A stretch of DNA of 64,000 nucleotides from Strigamia acuminata. Its lineage: Eukaryota; Arthropoda; Chilopoda; Geophilomorpha; Linotaeniidae. The position numbers were made by a program, and so were the translations under genes. The notes beneath the pieces were generated by a model. That model was not told the DNA's origin and ran no database searches. It saw nothing but the letters and a program-made list of their open reading frames with translations. The stretch lies in assembly GCA_949358305.1 (NCBI GenBank), contig OX442320.1, positions 4,852,259 to 4,916,258 of the forward strand, given 5' to 3'. This document shows, in pieces, positions 9,825 through 24,800 of this stretch; within the stretch, counting starts at the first letter, position 1, and each line of letters begins with the position of its first letter.

Positions 9825-12800
9825 CTACGAAAAGACACAAGTTTTAATAGCGTTATACAAAATCCTTTGCGGCAAGCAAAGCGATGTCGCTGTTTGTCCA
9901 CCCAGGAGAAAAACGTTCTGCAGAATTCTGCATGCTCTGCAGAAAATTATTCTGCAGAAAAAAATTACCAAATTCTGCAGAATTCGGCAGAAAAATGTTA
10001 ACCTTTTCTGCAGATTTTTTTCTGCTGGCAAATTTTCTGCAGAATTCTGCAGATTTTTTTTACCTGGCCCAGGAGAAAAACGTTCTGCAGAATTCTGCAT
10101 GCTCTGCAGAAAATTATTCTGCAGATTTTTTTTTACCTGGCCCAGGAGAAAAACGTTCTGCAGAATTCTGCATGCTCTGCAGAAAATTATTCTGCAGGAA
10201 AAAATTACCAAATTCTGCAGAATTCTGCAGAAAAAAATTACCAAATTCTGCAGAATTCTGCAGAAAAAAATTACCAAATTCTGCAGAATTCTGCAGAAAA
10301 ATGTTAACCTTTTCTGCAGAATTTTTTTCTGCTGGCAAATTTTCTGCAGAATTCTGCAGATTATTTTTACCTGGGCAGCCCAGGAAGATTAACTACAGGA
10401 CTTGCCATCCGCCATTTTTACTGAATCCCTACAAATCACTATTGTTGAGGTCAGTGCAGGGGGTACGACTTCAACCGGATCTCTGACATGGGCTTTCGAA
10501 TCTCGTTCCGAAACCCCAAATCTTTACATTTTATAAAAATTTTGATTTTTTTTGTCGAAAATTGAACAAAAGTTAAAATATTTTCAACTTTTTTTTAATT
10601 AAAATAATCATTTAAATCATTATTACGAACTTTTTTTTGCTCGCCCAACCTGTTCGTCATAGTGAGGTTCGACCCGTGTCAAACAACCTAGACACATATT
10701 CATTTGTATAATCATATCTTCCCTGCAAAGCCAGCGCTGACAACAACACTGCAAAATGTATACATTTTACAGATTTTGCAGCAGCAGCACACTTATAAGA
10801 GACATCAACCATCTTTTATTTACATCTAGCACATCTTGTCCATCTTTTTCAATAGCTTTTTATTCCATTCCAAGCAAGATTCTCCATCTCGCATAAATCC
10901 GATAAAGCGGCGCGCGCACAAACATCATAAACCCGTTGCAGTTTGCAAATCCATTCCCCATCCCCATCCCCTTTTGTTTCCATAGCCACCACGCATCGGG
11001 CCCTATGTCTCAAAATGGCTGCCGATTAAACGATATGGTCCACTTAATTCTTTCCACGAGGCTGATGAGCTCGCAAATTGTTTTAATCAGGCGAATTACA
11101 ACCAAAACCCAACTGATTAGCCATCAAAAGTCCCATCAAGAACATTAATGCAGCCCGCCATCGCGAGAGGACGCCTTTAGGGTTACATTTGCATGCGTTT
11201 GCAAATTGTCCTCGATACGATTCGTTTTCGATTCCACTCACATCTTGCCCCCCATATTCTCAAACTCCTTCCGTTTGAGCGCGATGAATTCTCCTCGCCA
11301 ATGAAAAACGAGCTCTGAATTCATTCCACAATTTCCATCCGGCAATGTGAATACGCCGTTTCAGTAATCTTACCATAAAAGTGCAATAAAGGGGCACTAA
11401 CCCCAATCAACACTTTATTCAAGGTAGAGAAATGCAAGGTTTTGAGATAACAGGCTTGGCCATCATTGGGCCTGTGATAGGCCGGAAAAATTATAAAGTT
11501 GCCCACTGATCGTGACGTAACGACAATTTCAAACTGCTGCGCGCAATAGATACGATGGAATGCAAGATTGCTAGTGCCGTAATTACAACTGCAATTTTTG
11601 TAATGATTTACAGGCTCCATCTGGTGGCAGTTTGTAAACATCCGCTGCGAGACATCAGTCATTTTTACTCGAAATGGATTCACAGTCTACTTTCAAAGCT
11701 GGTAAAAGCCTTTGCAGTGCTTTTCCTACACACGGGTGGAGTTGAAGATCGTCAAATTCAACATGGGCATTATCCATGATTTAAAATGTTTTTTTTTTTT
11801 ATTACCAAATCATTTAGACTTTCACTAATTGTTCTTCAAATTCATTTCGGCAATTGTCACAAACTTTAAAAAAATTTAAATCTCTACTTTTATGATTGCT
11901 GCAAACGGCAGAATAATTTGCAAAATTTGTCGTCGGCGTCGGCGATGGCAAATTAGCAGCAACAGACCATCGTGTAGAACTGCAAGGCAAGAGAGCAATT
12001 AAATTGCCACTTTACGACAACGCCACACGAGGCCGCTTCAACCGACATTCTTAACAGCCTGATTCGACTAATTTAGGCCTACATGTTCCCTCTTTATCAA
12101 CCAACCAACCAACCAAACAAACAAAACAAACTCAAAAAAGCCGTGCATGGTTTTTTCCACTACCGAAATCTGATGAAACATTTTTGATAGAAACCACTAG
12201 GGAGAAATCAGACGTGGTTTCACCATGGGAATATTAATACACAATACTAAATTAAACAACTGGTTTGTTTCACCGTTAGTATGCAGTCGAACCTCGTTAT
12301 AACGAAGTGCAATATAACAAACTTTTCGTTATAATTCGCTACAATTTGCCATGGTTGATAAATATCCTCCTGGAGATTTTCCAGCACCTTCCCGGGGAAA
12401 ATAATTGAATTTGGGGGATAGATTCAATGATTTGGGGACAAACTCAATATGTGTGAAATTAAATATTTTAGGTGTTTTTATAATTATAAATAGGGAGTCG
12501 ATAAATACAACCTTTAGAAAAGAAATACTAACCAGAGAGAACGCAGTTACTCCATCTTCTGTGAGATGGTCGTGCGAGTCGGCAAGTGCGACTGCGTGCT
12601 CCATTTCCCACTGTTTACGCTGTTGTTTCAGCTTCTCCCGGTGTTGGTCGCTCCGACATGCATAATTGACGAGCGCAAACTCTAATAAAGCTCCAAACAC
12701 GAAAGTGAGGCAAACGCCTGTCCATACATCGATAGCCTGAAAATCGAATCAGCAAACAATGTAAAAACAAATCGATTAAAACTCACATTTCACTTCTTTA

Positions 12801-15800
12801 CCTTTGTATAGGACACAGGTGGTAAAGAAGCGTTAATGCCGGATGTCTGTGTGGCCATGGTAAGTAGAGTGGTGACCCCTAGTGATACCCTCGCAGGTAC
12901 GGCATTCTGGTCTAGCCAGAAAGACACCCAAGATACGATGACAAGCATGCAACAAGGGATGTAAATCTGGATCAGGTAATAGCTGAACTCCCGCCTAAAC
13001 ATGAGATCCACCCTCAAACAGCTGTATTCACCTGCAAAATAAATACAAACCAAATTAATTACAATAGCCACACATATGCCTGCAGTCTGTTGCCGATCCA
13101 AATCCAATCGTCAAATCGAGTTGTGGGAACTCGATTTGAATGGAGTTCCAAACGTACATTTACTTAATTTCACCTTCAAATTCGCTTGTCGGATCGTACG
13201 GCTAGATCTACATCCGCGAGAACGGATTCATTTTTACTCAGAATGGATTCACAGTCTACTTTCAGAGCTGGTAAAAGCCTTTGCAGTTCTTTTCCTACAC
13301 GCGGGTGGAGTTGAAGATCGTCCAATACATCGGAGATAGGCAATACCGTTAAAGTATTTAGACTTCCGATATCAAGAATCCAGTGTTATCGACAAACTTA
13401 AAGAATATGCAAAATGAAGCAAAGAGGTTCATTTTGCACATTTTTTAAGCCTGTTAGTGACAATACAACAATCCCACATGACTTATTTTTCATGTTGTCA
13501 CACATGAAAATGGTCTGGTGATTTCATCCTAAAGCTCACACCTTTATTGCTTTGGGGTCACTATATGTGGGCTTACTGGGTCATGTGGGAGGACTTTCTT
13601 GAAGACCCAGCCTTGCATTTGCACCCAGAGTTGAGAAAACCACAGAAACACCTGTTACAGTCGGGCGACAGATATTCTTGTCGTAAAAACTGTACCTGGA
13701 ATTTCATGTAGATCACCCAACTAAGGCATAACTGCTTAACATTGCAATAAGGGGTTTCATTAAATGAGCGATTATTGTGATTAGTTGATTATTGCAATAA
13801 TCATAATCACTCAATTATTGAGGGCCAAACAAATATCTGATTATTGTTATTTAGTCTATTAATTTATATTAATTAGGCTGATTAAAACATGTCTTCAGTG
13901 GTTTGTTATACAAAAATATAAACAACTCCACTGTTTTAGGGTTTTCAAGTTGTTTAACACTTCGCCTTCAACTTATTGCCCCTTTTTGCAATAAATGGCT
14001 GAATTAAACATTCCTCGTGAGAAAGTTGATCAGAAAAAACATCCAATTCTTTGCCACTGACTGCAATCATCAATTGCACCAACAAGTTTAAATTAATTAA
14101 ACTCTCGGCTTAGTTTGTTGTTTAATTATATATCAAATTACTCTCTCCTCGATTCTAATCACTGCATTCCACAGTTTTAATTAACTCTAGTCATTTAATT
14201 TTTTTTTATTTGTTCAAAAACAAAGAGAATTGCATGAGAAATCAAAACCTCCACATCACAAACAAACTTTGCACCATATGATGACTTTCCAATGATTCTG
14301 TGGAATCCATGCTAGGAGAAAGAATGTTCCAGTAAAGAATCTACTACTACCCATTTACAGAAAATAATCTCTCAAAAAGCAAGTGTCTCTAGTAAAGCAC
14401 AAGATGGAGAAATTGCACTCGGTAACTATACTCTGGTTCGACTCAAGAGTATGCCCTTCTAAGAGCCGCATCACTGGTGTAGTGATCCAAAAATGTACTA
14501 ATAATCATAATAAAAATAAGAACTACTTCCAGAACTACTTCTCCTAGTGAAGATTCTTTACTCTATGGTAATACAGACTGGAGTTAGGAGTAATGCGGCT
14601 TGGCCAATGGGAGAAGGGTATACTCTTGAGTCGAACAAGAGTATACTTCTCGTGTTTCGACATAGAACTACGTCTTAGAGGACAATCCTCTTTTTGACCA
14701 CCTGATATTTTGTAGAAGGATCAGACTGATGGCAAAGTTAATTTTTTATTTGAAATCTACATGTAAAATAACCCTAAATAATATAAAAACAGAAATAATA
14801 ATGAGTCGATATTAACAACGAGAAGGAAATTTTGATTACTGAGCACTCTTCGTAAAGATTAATATTATTTGTATATGCGGCTTTTAACGGCTACTTGCTT
14901 AAAAGGCTGATTTCAAACCACAATCACACCTCATTACCTTTGATTTCCAATTTGTTAACAAAAGCATCACTCAAAATCAATCACCATAAGTCTTTAGAAA
15001 TTGCAACCATCATGGCATTTTCTCCAAACCAGAACTTACGACCTTCCAATTTGTCTCTTCACTCATTGACTCACAACTTCTTGGCTGCTTTTCCCATCCC
15101 CAAAAATCCAAGGCTGAATGCTGACTGCCAAAACTCAATAGTTCACCACCACAAAAAGAAGAAAAAAAGAAAAAAAAAAAGAAAAAAAAAAAAACCTTTC
15201 CTCCTCCTTTTCTTCCACTTTTTCCAATATTTCCGCCCAAACAACTCGATAAAAAATAGCCGCTTTACAACGGTGCAAAAGAAATGGGTAAAAAATGTAA
15301 AAATATGAGAGGAAAGGAAAAAAAATTGCACACACACACCTTGGAAAAAGATGAACAGCAGATGGAGCTTAGAGTGGAGTTAGGCAGAGAACAAATCTTT
15401 CATCTCCAACTTTCATTTTGCAGATTGCCTTTTCACGCACGTATAATGGCATGGAGGAAACTATCATCCATGTCAAGTATAGGCATCAGTTATGACATTC
15501 GAGATGTTGATAGCACCCGTTGCAAGCATCCCCCCCCCCCTTCCATTACCTTTTCTAGATCCCTATCAAAATTTGCCCCGAACAGTCGCAAACTCTTATC
15601 AATAACATTTCCTACACTTTGCAATTTCACATTCACTTTAACCCTATCTCATTTTACATTGCTACGTGGTTCAGGGGATGAATAAACTCGTGACAATATT
15701 TAAGAAAATAATAAAAAAAAAAATTAGAAAAAAAAAATTTTTTTTCTTGCGAAAGTTCATCCATCTCCATCATGCTATGCAGCTCAAATTTGGGCGCAGT

Positions 15801-18800
15801 TTGTCAAGTTTAAATTGTTTGATTCAGCAAAATAAATGGTCAAGTGTGAAAGGTGACAAGGAAATGGTAAATTACCTTTCAACATGTCTGCCGAAAAAAA
15901 AAAGGTTTAAAAATATAGGTTTTTGGCATTGGGACTATTTTTATTCCTAAGGATCCTGAGGTTAAAACATTCTCTTTTCTTCATGCAACTTTTCATTTCT
16001 GCATCGCAGAGTCTGTGTCGCTCGGGTTCAAAGTTGCAGCTTCTTGGTTTTAATTAAAAAGCCGTGATTCATCAAAAAGCTTCGGACTCTGATCTTTTCG
16101 CATTCAACATCGAGATAAACAGTAACGACTGATTTATCCGCCGACTGCTGTTAGCAAAAAAGCGACCAGACAAACCGATCATCATTAAACATGGAGTTGG
16201 TATGACCTATACTCCAAACCGATACAATGTTGTCCAAACTCCAATCGTTTGAGCCGTATCACTGGTGTAGTGGCACAAAAAAGTAGTCCGTAACACTAGA
16301 ATTGTAATCTAACCAGGCAAACAAATAATAAACAAGTACATATCTGTAATGCATGGAAGCATTACATCTTAGACTTCTAAACCCCTTCTACAATTTTCTG
16401 TATAGAAATACATCTGTCCGTCTGTCCCTAATAAAATAAAGCGATTCTGTCATGCGCCGGGCCCGAATAAACGAATAAACGCCGAGCTTCAAATTGGCGC
16501 CTGGGGGTCGGCTCAAAAAAATATGAAACACCCGGGCGCCATATTGGCAGAACATACCCGATTTCGGCAACAACAATGCACCAAGAGTGACTAATGGTTC
16601 AATTTATTCCATGTTCCCTGCGTAAACTGCATGATTAATTTCTTATCTTTTTAATACTCTTTTTCCACAGCCAATCAGAAACCACCAACTAATATTTTTT
16701 TTCTTCGGATAAATTTATAAAAAAAAAATTATTTTTAAAAACAAGTAAATCTCATGCAATCTTGAGCCAGATTTATTTACCTTAACTTTTAAAATTAAAA
16801 AAAAAAAAAGTCAATTACTTCCGAATAAAATCCGAGCACGTTCAAACGCTAGCGTTTGAAAATGGAAGAAAATCGGCATCCCGGATTTCAATTTCACTCG
16901 ACAGACGCACTAAGTCAACAAGAAGCCGCTATCAAACGCGAGCGAAACTGTGATGACTTAATTTCACCGTCTTCCAATCAAATTCGACAAACAACCTTTT
17001 CCCCACCAAAGAAAAGAAGACGAAGAAAAAAGATGGAGACAGAAAAGTATTGATGAAAAATTGTGATGAAAACAGACTCGTCTCATTACGTCCCCACCAT
17101 CTGCGCCCCCCCTTCGTGGACCCATCATTCGAAGCAACTTGCTTTTGTTATTATTGACGACGTCAATCTGATGGGGTCCCTCAAGCTATGCCTTAATCCA
17201 ACACCATGTGAAGATGGAGATTCTCAGCACAATGATTGGATTCACCCCGAGCTTGAATGGGCGAGTGCAGACGCATTGAACCCAGTGCCACAAGCTCGGC
17301 TCGCCTTCAATCCAGATATGACGTCAGAGGAAGAATGGAGAAAAAAGGGGGGCGCTCTATCTGGAACGTATTTTTAGTCGGAAGGAAAAGAAGAGAAAAT
17401 TCGCTTCCGTGGTTTAAGTTCTACTTGACTGAAGGAAAAAGACGTAATCGACTTAAATCATTTGTTAGTCAAAATGGTTTTGTCGTTCGGTCGTTGGAAT
17501 TCTTCGACGACGACTCGATGTTTTGTCGCGTAAAGTGAATTAGCATTGAAGGGGATACAACTCTCTCCAAATATTTCCTGAGCAATTGCATCTAGGCCAA
17601 CTTTGATGAAGGAATCGTATAGGAAGTTGGGTGCGAGCAATCCAATGATGTCATCAAATTTGACCTTGAAGGTCATTTTCAAGCTCATTGGTCAAATTGA
17701 CTGTAACGTCTTAAACGAAACACCATGTATACTGGAGTTTTTATATTCATGTATGACGTTGTGTCTTCAGTGTTGCTTCGTTTCTCAAGTTGCCTTATAC
17801 GCAATTTGGTGTATGTATATATATACACTGCAAAATACAATTGCTCGCAGCTGTACCATTAATTTTTTTGTTGTTTTATTGATTCCCTAAAATTAAACTC
17901 TTTTGCCACCATCTAAAAGTTGGAAAATGCTGTGCACGAGATATAAAAAATTAATCAAATTCATAGAAATGATGGTCTCATCCCAAGTCCACGCACTAAT
18001 TGCAGGGGGTACGACAATCAGAATCTGCGTGTCAGAGATTCAAATCTTTCACAGGATTCGGAAAGATTTAGATGATTATTTTAATAGAAAAGTCGAAAAT
18101 ATTTTAACCTTTGTCCAATTTTTGGCAAAAAATTCAAAATTTTTATAAAATGTAAAAATTTGAAATTCGGAGATTCAGAACGGGATTCAAAAGCCCATGT
18201 CAGAGATTCGCTCGAATGTCATACCCCCTGACTAACTGCACATTTTAAAATAATCTGCAATCAATAATAAATGTATTACTCCGTTTAAAATACTAATGAC
18301 CATTTAATTTACAACAATTCTAAAAATAAAAGTAAAAACTCAGTAATTAGCAGATGGCAAAAGAATTATATGACAGCAAAATAATAGTACAGCTGCCACC
18401 AATTGTATTTTGCTGTATATAAACCCCAAAGAATCTTCCAAACGCCATCAGTTCTTTCCACTAGAGCAAACTGTACAAACATGGCAAACCACTTCCTCTC
18501 TTGCTTGCTTCTTGGGTTCTCCATTGGAGGTGAGTAATAATGGCAAAAATATTTTTAACGACATTTTATCGTTTGATTTTCTGTAGTGTCACTTGGAGTT
18601 GTACAGTACACCGTACCATCTGAATTTTACGATATTCTCAAGGAAGCCCTAGATGGCGGAATCGATGTTGCGCCGGAAATAACAAAATATCCGGACGGCC
18701 ATTACTCAATATCAGTAACCACAAGCAAGGGCACCCATGAACTGAAGAACGTTGACGAGAGTTTGCTTAACCTTTTTGTCACATTATTTGAGAATCCGAA

Positions 18801-21800
18801 TGTAGTCATTACCAAAGATTCGCAAAGCGGCTCAGACGTTACAATTTCCGTCAGCGCATCAGGATCTGAAGAAAAACTAGAGGTAGGTTCTCACTAATGT
18901 TCCCACTAGACGAAAGACAGGTTGCTACACACGATTTAGCATGATCCAACGATAACACGTATCCACGATGGCGCCCCATGATGTCATAGTGGCCAAACGC
19001 CATCTATGGATGATTTATTGAACTAAATTAGATCAAAATGTGCACAGAAGCCAGCTGGTGATCGAACGGCTTCTCCGCCTGACAATATAGCCGCACTGTA
19101 TTTTGGAATGACAACAAGTAACAAACAATACATGACATGTGACTGCTGTCATCTAATCAACACACAGAACAACGACTCAATAGGAAATAGCACATCGTTA
19201 CGTGTTTTTCATGTGCTTTCTTTTTGTTTATTCACAGAATACATCATACAATGCAGTCTGCACTAGTAAATGTCAGCAATTGGGTAAAAAATATCATTGG
19301 TGTTATACTGATAAGAAGGTTTGTATATTTATTTAGACTTTAGGCTTATATAAAAAGGGATTTTAATTTCAGAAATATGGATTTTATTGGGATTATTGCA
19401 ACGCTAGCCCTGGCAAAACATCCCTAGGAAGAGATTGTAAATCCGACAGTGCTTGTGGCGCACACGGATACAAATATAATTGGTGTTACACTACCACCGG
19501 AAGATGGGATTACTGCGTTCCTAACTAGTGGTTTCAGCAAACAAATGTTCATGAATTGCTAATAATTCATTTTAAAATGTTTCTTGATTAATAAGTGAAT
19601 GTTCGATTTAGAATCAAATTGTTAATAAAGAAACTATGTGCATTCAAAAAGTCGTGTTTTAAGTGATTTAGGTGTTTGTGTTTTGGTTTGGTGATGTCAC
19701 TTTCTTAAATGTTTTTGGCCCGAAAACATGCCAACACACAAACACTTCATATTTAGCGTTTTTATAGGTGCTTATAGAGTATTGTGTGCAGCAGCGTCTA
19801 CAGGCGTTATAGTAAAAACTAGGGTCCGCACCCTCATAGGATCCCATGTTAAATCATCATTTCTACTCCAAAATGGTTTTTAAAATTCCAATTTTTGTCT
19901 TTCGAGTATTCAGCAGCTGAGGACGGACTTTTCAATGAACCATCAACTGATACTGTGAAGTATTACGAAAGTTTATGCCTTGTTTTTAGTTTTGATAATT
20001 TTGTGTCTGTTTTTGGCTTCTTTGGTTTTTTTGTGACACAGGAACTGTATACTCAGGTCACAATTCTCATTAGTTTAATCCGAGATGTTTAACAGGAACT
20101 GGATACTCAGGACGCATTCAGGATTAAGTTATTTGTCTTAATCCGAATTAATCAAGAAACATTTTACAAATCCTGGTCAACATCGTATGGTGCCGGTCGT
20201 TTAATGCATCTTATTCCGAGAGGTGCGGTTGACTTGGCTGCACCGCCACAACTTGGGTTGGTTGTTGAAGAATAACTCAAGTACGGAGTATAATTTATTC
20301 ATTTTGTTATTTATTCAGTTCAAACAATCAAATTAAAACACAGTCCACGTGAGGGTCCGGGAGCCCCTCAGCCCTGTGTGTAAAAAGGGAATTCTGCGAT
20401 TATAAATAGTGTTGTCATACGGCGAACAGGAACACGTCACTGCCCAATGCCCGAGACGAACAGCGGCTATACAAAAGACATGACTAAGATAAGTTGCATA
20501 ATACTAATTTGATGGTGCTCTACAACTTTCTAATTGAAAATTTTGCTCTATCTCGACCAGTCAACGAGTTAGCGAATGAAAAGTGCATTGTTGCACGTCT
20601 GGCATAAAATTTTATTAGACTATTGGATTCGTCTTCTCTACTTTGCTTGGTTTTTGAAAAAGCATATACTTATTCTGGAAATTGACTGTAACATCTTAAA
20701 TGAAACACCCTGTATATCAGTAAATTTATTGTACATTGAATTTATAAGTAATTAATCATGAATTATATCGATATTTTAATGAGTATTTAACAGCCATTTT
20801 GAAATTGAACCGGTTAATTAATTTTAGATTAATTAAGTTCAATTATTAAGTAAGTTCCTATTACACCTACAGTTAACAATAGAATCGACCAATGATGTCT
20901 TTAGCATGTGACCGATCTGTGTGCCCTCCAGTGAGTCTTACTTGCACTTAATTAATCTAAAATGCACATTGAAGTTGGCAGGTTCACAGTACGGCTGCAT
21001 ATTTATTTATTTATTTATTTATTAAATCAACGCACCATAAGGAGCAATTACAAGATGAGAAAAAGAGTTTACAAGGCCGTTTGAAGGGGGGGATTTGGGC
21101 CGTGGAATGGGCGAACACCAATGCTGCGGCGGCGATCAGCAATGGGCCGATGATCGGTAGTGTCGCTGTAGAAAAAAATATTTGCGATATGGCTCAATAG
21201 GTAACAATAACAATTTCCCCACCTGGTGTCTAAAAATACTTCACTCTATTAAAATCCGTCCCAAACCTAACCTAAGACTGACTGTATGCAGTAGTTACCG
21301 AATAACTGTTTGAATGCCGCTACTATAACACGAGATGACAGCTTGAAAAGGAGAACATATTGAATTGTGGACTTGTAATATTACACATTTGACACTTGTC
21401 CTAGTTGGCAATGCCATTTGATAGATGGTGCACCATTTTCTCTGGATAAAGTGGCAATCAATATCGGCTTCTTTCTTTCTTTCATTCTTTCTAATCCATT
21501 CAAACTTTCCCCCATTGTCATTTCACTTACACTGGATTTAACAAACTTTTGCAACAGGGCTGCTTTACTTGGAAATTAACTGCCATTTCACATGTACACG
21601 GTCTAAAGGCAAATTTACCTTCCACCAATGCCTATACTGCATTAGACGAAGGAAGGAAAAAAGAAACGCAGAGAAAGAAGATAAAAGTCATTTCCTTAAC
21701 ATAATTTGCATACATTGGGCCTTGCATTACTTTTTTCTCCTGTGAAAATTAAGTCATTTCCATGTGTGGCCATTGCTGACTACACTTTGTTATATAAATC

Positions 21801-24800
21801 CAGAAATGCTGCAAGATTTGAATTGCAGAATTCTCCATTCATAACCTTAAATCTTTTCGCACAACTCTTGCAAATGCCTGTGTATTACCCAATTCCTTAA
21901 TTAAACGCACTCAACTGTTTACTCTCTCTCTGCCAATACAATGGCTTTTGGCGTTTCTATAAACAGCGAAAACAGACGACGGAACTATACTTCTAGATCT
22001 CGCTCGTCTTGTAATCTCGGTCTCGGGGAAATCGGTCCTTTTTAGTCTCAGGATCTCGGTGTCGGCAAAACAAAATTTCATTTGCTGTGTTTTTGCTTCA
22101 CTGCATTACTTTGTTTTGATTGACAGCTTGTCACGTGCGCTGTACCCCCAGCGGCCAGCGCCACCTATGTAAAAAGTACCTAGAATAAACCACTTGTAAT
22201 TTCGATGACCGTAATGGCTGACCTGTTCTTGACCACTGTTAGAACACGAAACACATCTTTAGTTGATACATACTATCGTTATTACGAGATACAATAAAAA
22301 ACGTACAACTCACGCTACGAGGTCGAACCCCGCTATTACGAATTTCTTGTTATAAAAAATTTCCGTTCTCGATGAATTAAGTGCCCTAACAGCGCTTAAG
22401 CTACCGGCCTTCCGGATTTAATTATTTTGTCCCCAAATAGGTACATTGTGGGCACCAAAGCGTCGTCTTTGAAGATTGTCTTTCTGAGGGTTAATCACCT
22501 GGTTCACTTCTAGCCCTGGACGTTTTAAAGAAAATCAGAGTTGAACCGACAAACAAAAATCATTGGATTGATTAAAGTCACGGCCGACGAAAAATAGCGC
22601 AGGAAAAGCATCTTTTCCATATTGCACCTGTCAAAAACTTGTATTTGGGCGCATTTCTTTCTTCCTTTCTTTTCACTTTAAACGCTAAGTAAAGCATCCA
22701 TGCCAGCAATTTTTCTATAAATAATTCATGCTTCAAAGAGCAATTTTTCCTTGTGCTTCGACATGTGACGTGCAAAAGCATCGGCAGACGTTTGAGGGTA
22801 GAGGGACGAAGGATTCGTAGCAAGAGGTTTGTGATCACATTAGCCTCGTTTTCCTCCACTGGGAAACGAAGCACAGACGAGGGGCTGGTGGCGCCTCTAA
22901 CGAGGAGGGAGGTGCAAATTCAATTGGCAGCAGAGAACCGATGATGAAGTTACGGCGGGAAATGGGATCAAGCAAAAGGGAAGGGGAAAACGCTGACACC
23001 TGGTGATGGAAAAAAAGAATTCCAATTGATTCCATTTGAGGATTATCCAAACTGATGGATGTGTTTACTTGTTTTATTTTTTCTTTCTTTCTTTCATTTA
23101 TTTTTTCTATCTCCGTCTATCTTTTGTTATCTTTGGTCCTTTGGGACTCATTCGGTTGTTCGAATGTGCAATCACCGTATTTTACCGATTAAGAGCCGCC
23201 CTCGAATAGTAGCCGTGGCTTAGACACCAAGAATTGCGTATTTTTTCAATTACTTAATGACTGACTACGACTCAGTGCTAAAACATTTAATTATAATTCC
23301 TTTATTCACCTGAATACAACTTGAAATTGTAATTGCTGACAAAAATGGCAGTTTTGAATAAGAGCCGCGGCTCTTAATCGATAAAATACTGCACTATTTT
23401 TCTTCGTTTCATTGTTTTTGATTTATTCTGATGGTTGATGGTAAGCTGGTTCACCTGTGTGAGCATGGGAAGTGAATGTGGGAGAATTGCATTTAGGGTT
23501 GTTGGAAGTAGATGAGACCACTTTGATAAAACATAACAGGAATACACAGTTTGCAGCAGGTACTTTTTGTTACACCAAATACAGTAGCTGCATTCAAAAA
23601 CTCTAAAACGTATGCAAAATTCGTTTCGTGTTTGTACGTGACGTCATTCCCATTGAATAACATTAGCTAGTGAAAAATATAAGGGAAAAGTGCCTGCCGC
23701 AAACTTTGAAATAGCTTTATTTGTCGTGAATAGTGGTCATAATAATATTGCCTAGCAATTACATATTTTTGATGTTGAAATACAATTCACAAGGGTTTGA
23801 CCGATATCTGGCATAATATCGGTATCGGTAAAAAAAAGGTGTGATGCCGATATTACTAATTTATCAAATCACATGGCTGATGTGATGCAAAGGTTACATC
23901 AGGTCATCGGTGCGCTCGATGTGACAAAATGCAGAGATCGGCTCATTTTATTGACTAACATTTCCCATCGAGAGATGGCGCTGAAACAGCTCCAGGAATC
24001 AACAATCTCTCAACAACATAACTCAATGGGCACAGACACATTTCTTACTTCTCTTACCACAGACCAATACTGATAGCAAACACACCAACAAACGACAACA
24101 ACAACTTCTAGCGCCACTCCTGCCGAGATGTAGTTCTACATTGCGGCATAGTAACTATACTCGAGTTGCACTCAAAAAGGCACCTTACAATATGTACTCC
24201 GCGTAACAATATATCATATTTTATCTTAATATGTTACTCTTTTCAGATCCAGCCAAATCGATACACAATTTATGCACACATTTCCTATTCTTTAGCATTG
24301 AAATCCGTGAATAGACGCACAAATTGAGTTGAGATTGAAATGGAAATTGTACAAATAAAATATCAATTTCTTTAAAACTCAAACAATCATTTCCAGTTTG
24401 AAAAAAAAAGAAGAAAGGAAAAAAAGATATAAATGTTTAAAACCCTTGTAACTTTCCATTCTATAGTCGAAGCGTAAAAAGCTGAGCAATAAAAACTTAA
24501 TGACGAGTTTTACATTTTTCCTACCTGTGTTCGTTTTACTGGAACAATAGGCCGTGTCGTATTTTTCGAGAGAAAATCGCGGTAAATGTAAATTTTTAAC
24601 CACTTGAACGGGGTCATCCTCTTTCCATTTAAAAATAAGATCTTCAGTAGTGTATCCATCTATATACCAAAAAAAAATTAAACAATAATTATATTATTTA
24701 AAAAAATTTTTAAAAACAACAAACAATATACTTACAACTGACCATAACGATAGAACAAGTCTGTCGGTCGAGAGGAAACAATTTCAAGTTCATTGGACAA

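Noticed and set aside
9799-10486. Frames of 150-200 codons on both strands rich in SAEFC/LQNSAE
   Set aside because: Generated by repeated CTGCAG palindromes; overlapping frames on both strands are equally open.
11062-11069. CTGATGAG, a hammerhead-ribozyme-like core
   Set aside because: The required GAAA segment and pairing stems are absent nearby.
22578-22944. Open frames on both strands in a GC-richer block
   Set aside because: Mutual shadows; neither has conserved features, and the block lies deep in a GluCl intron without splice signals of its own.
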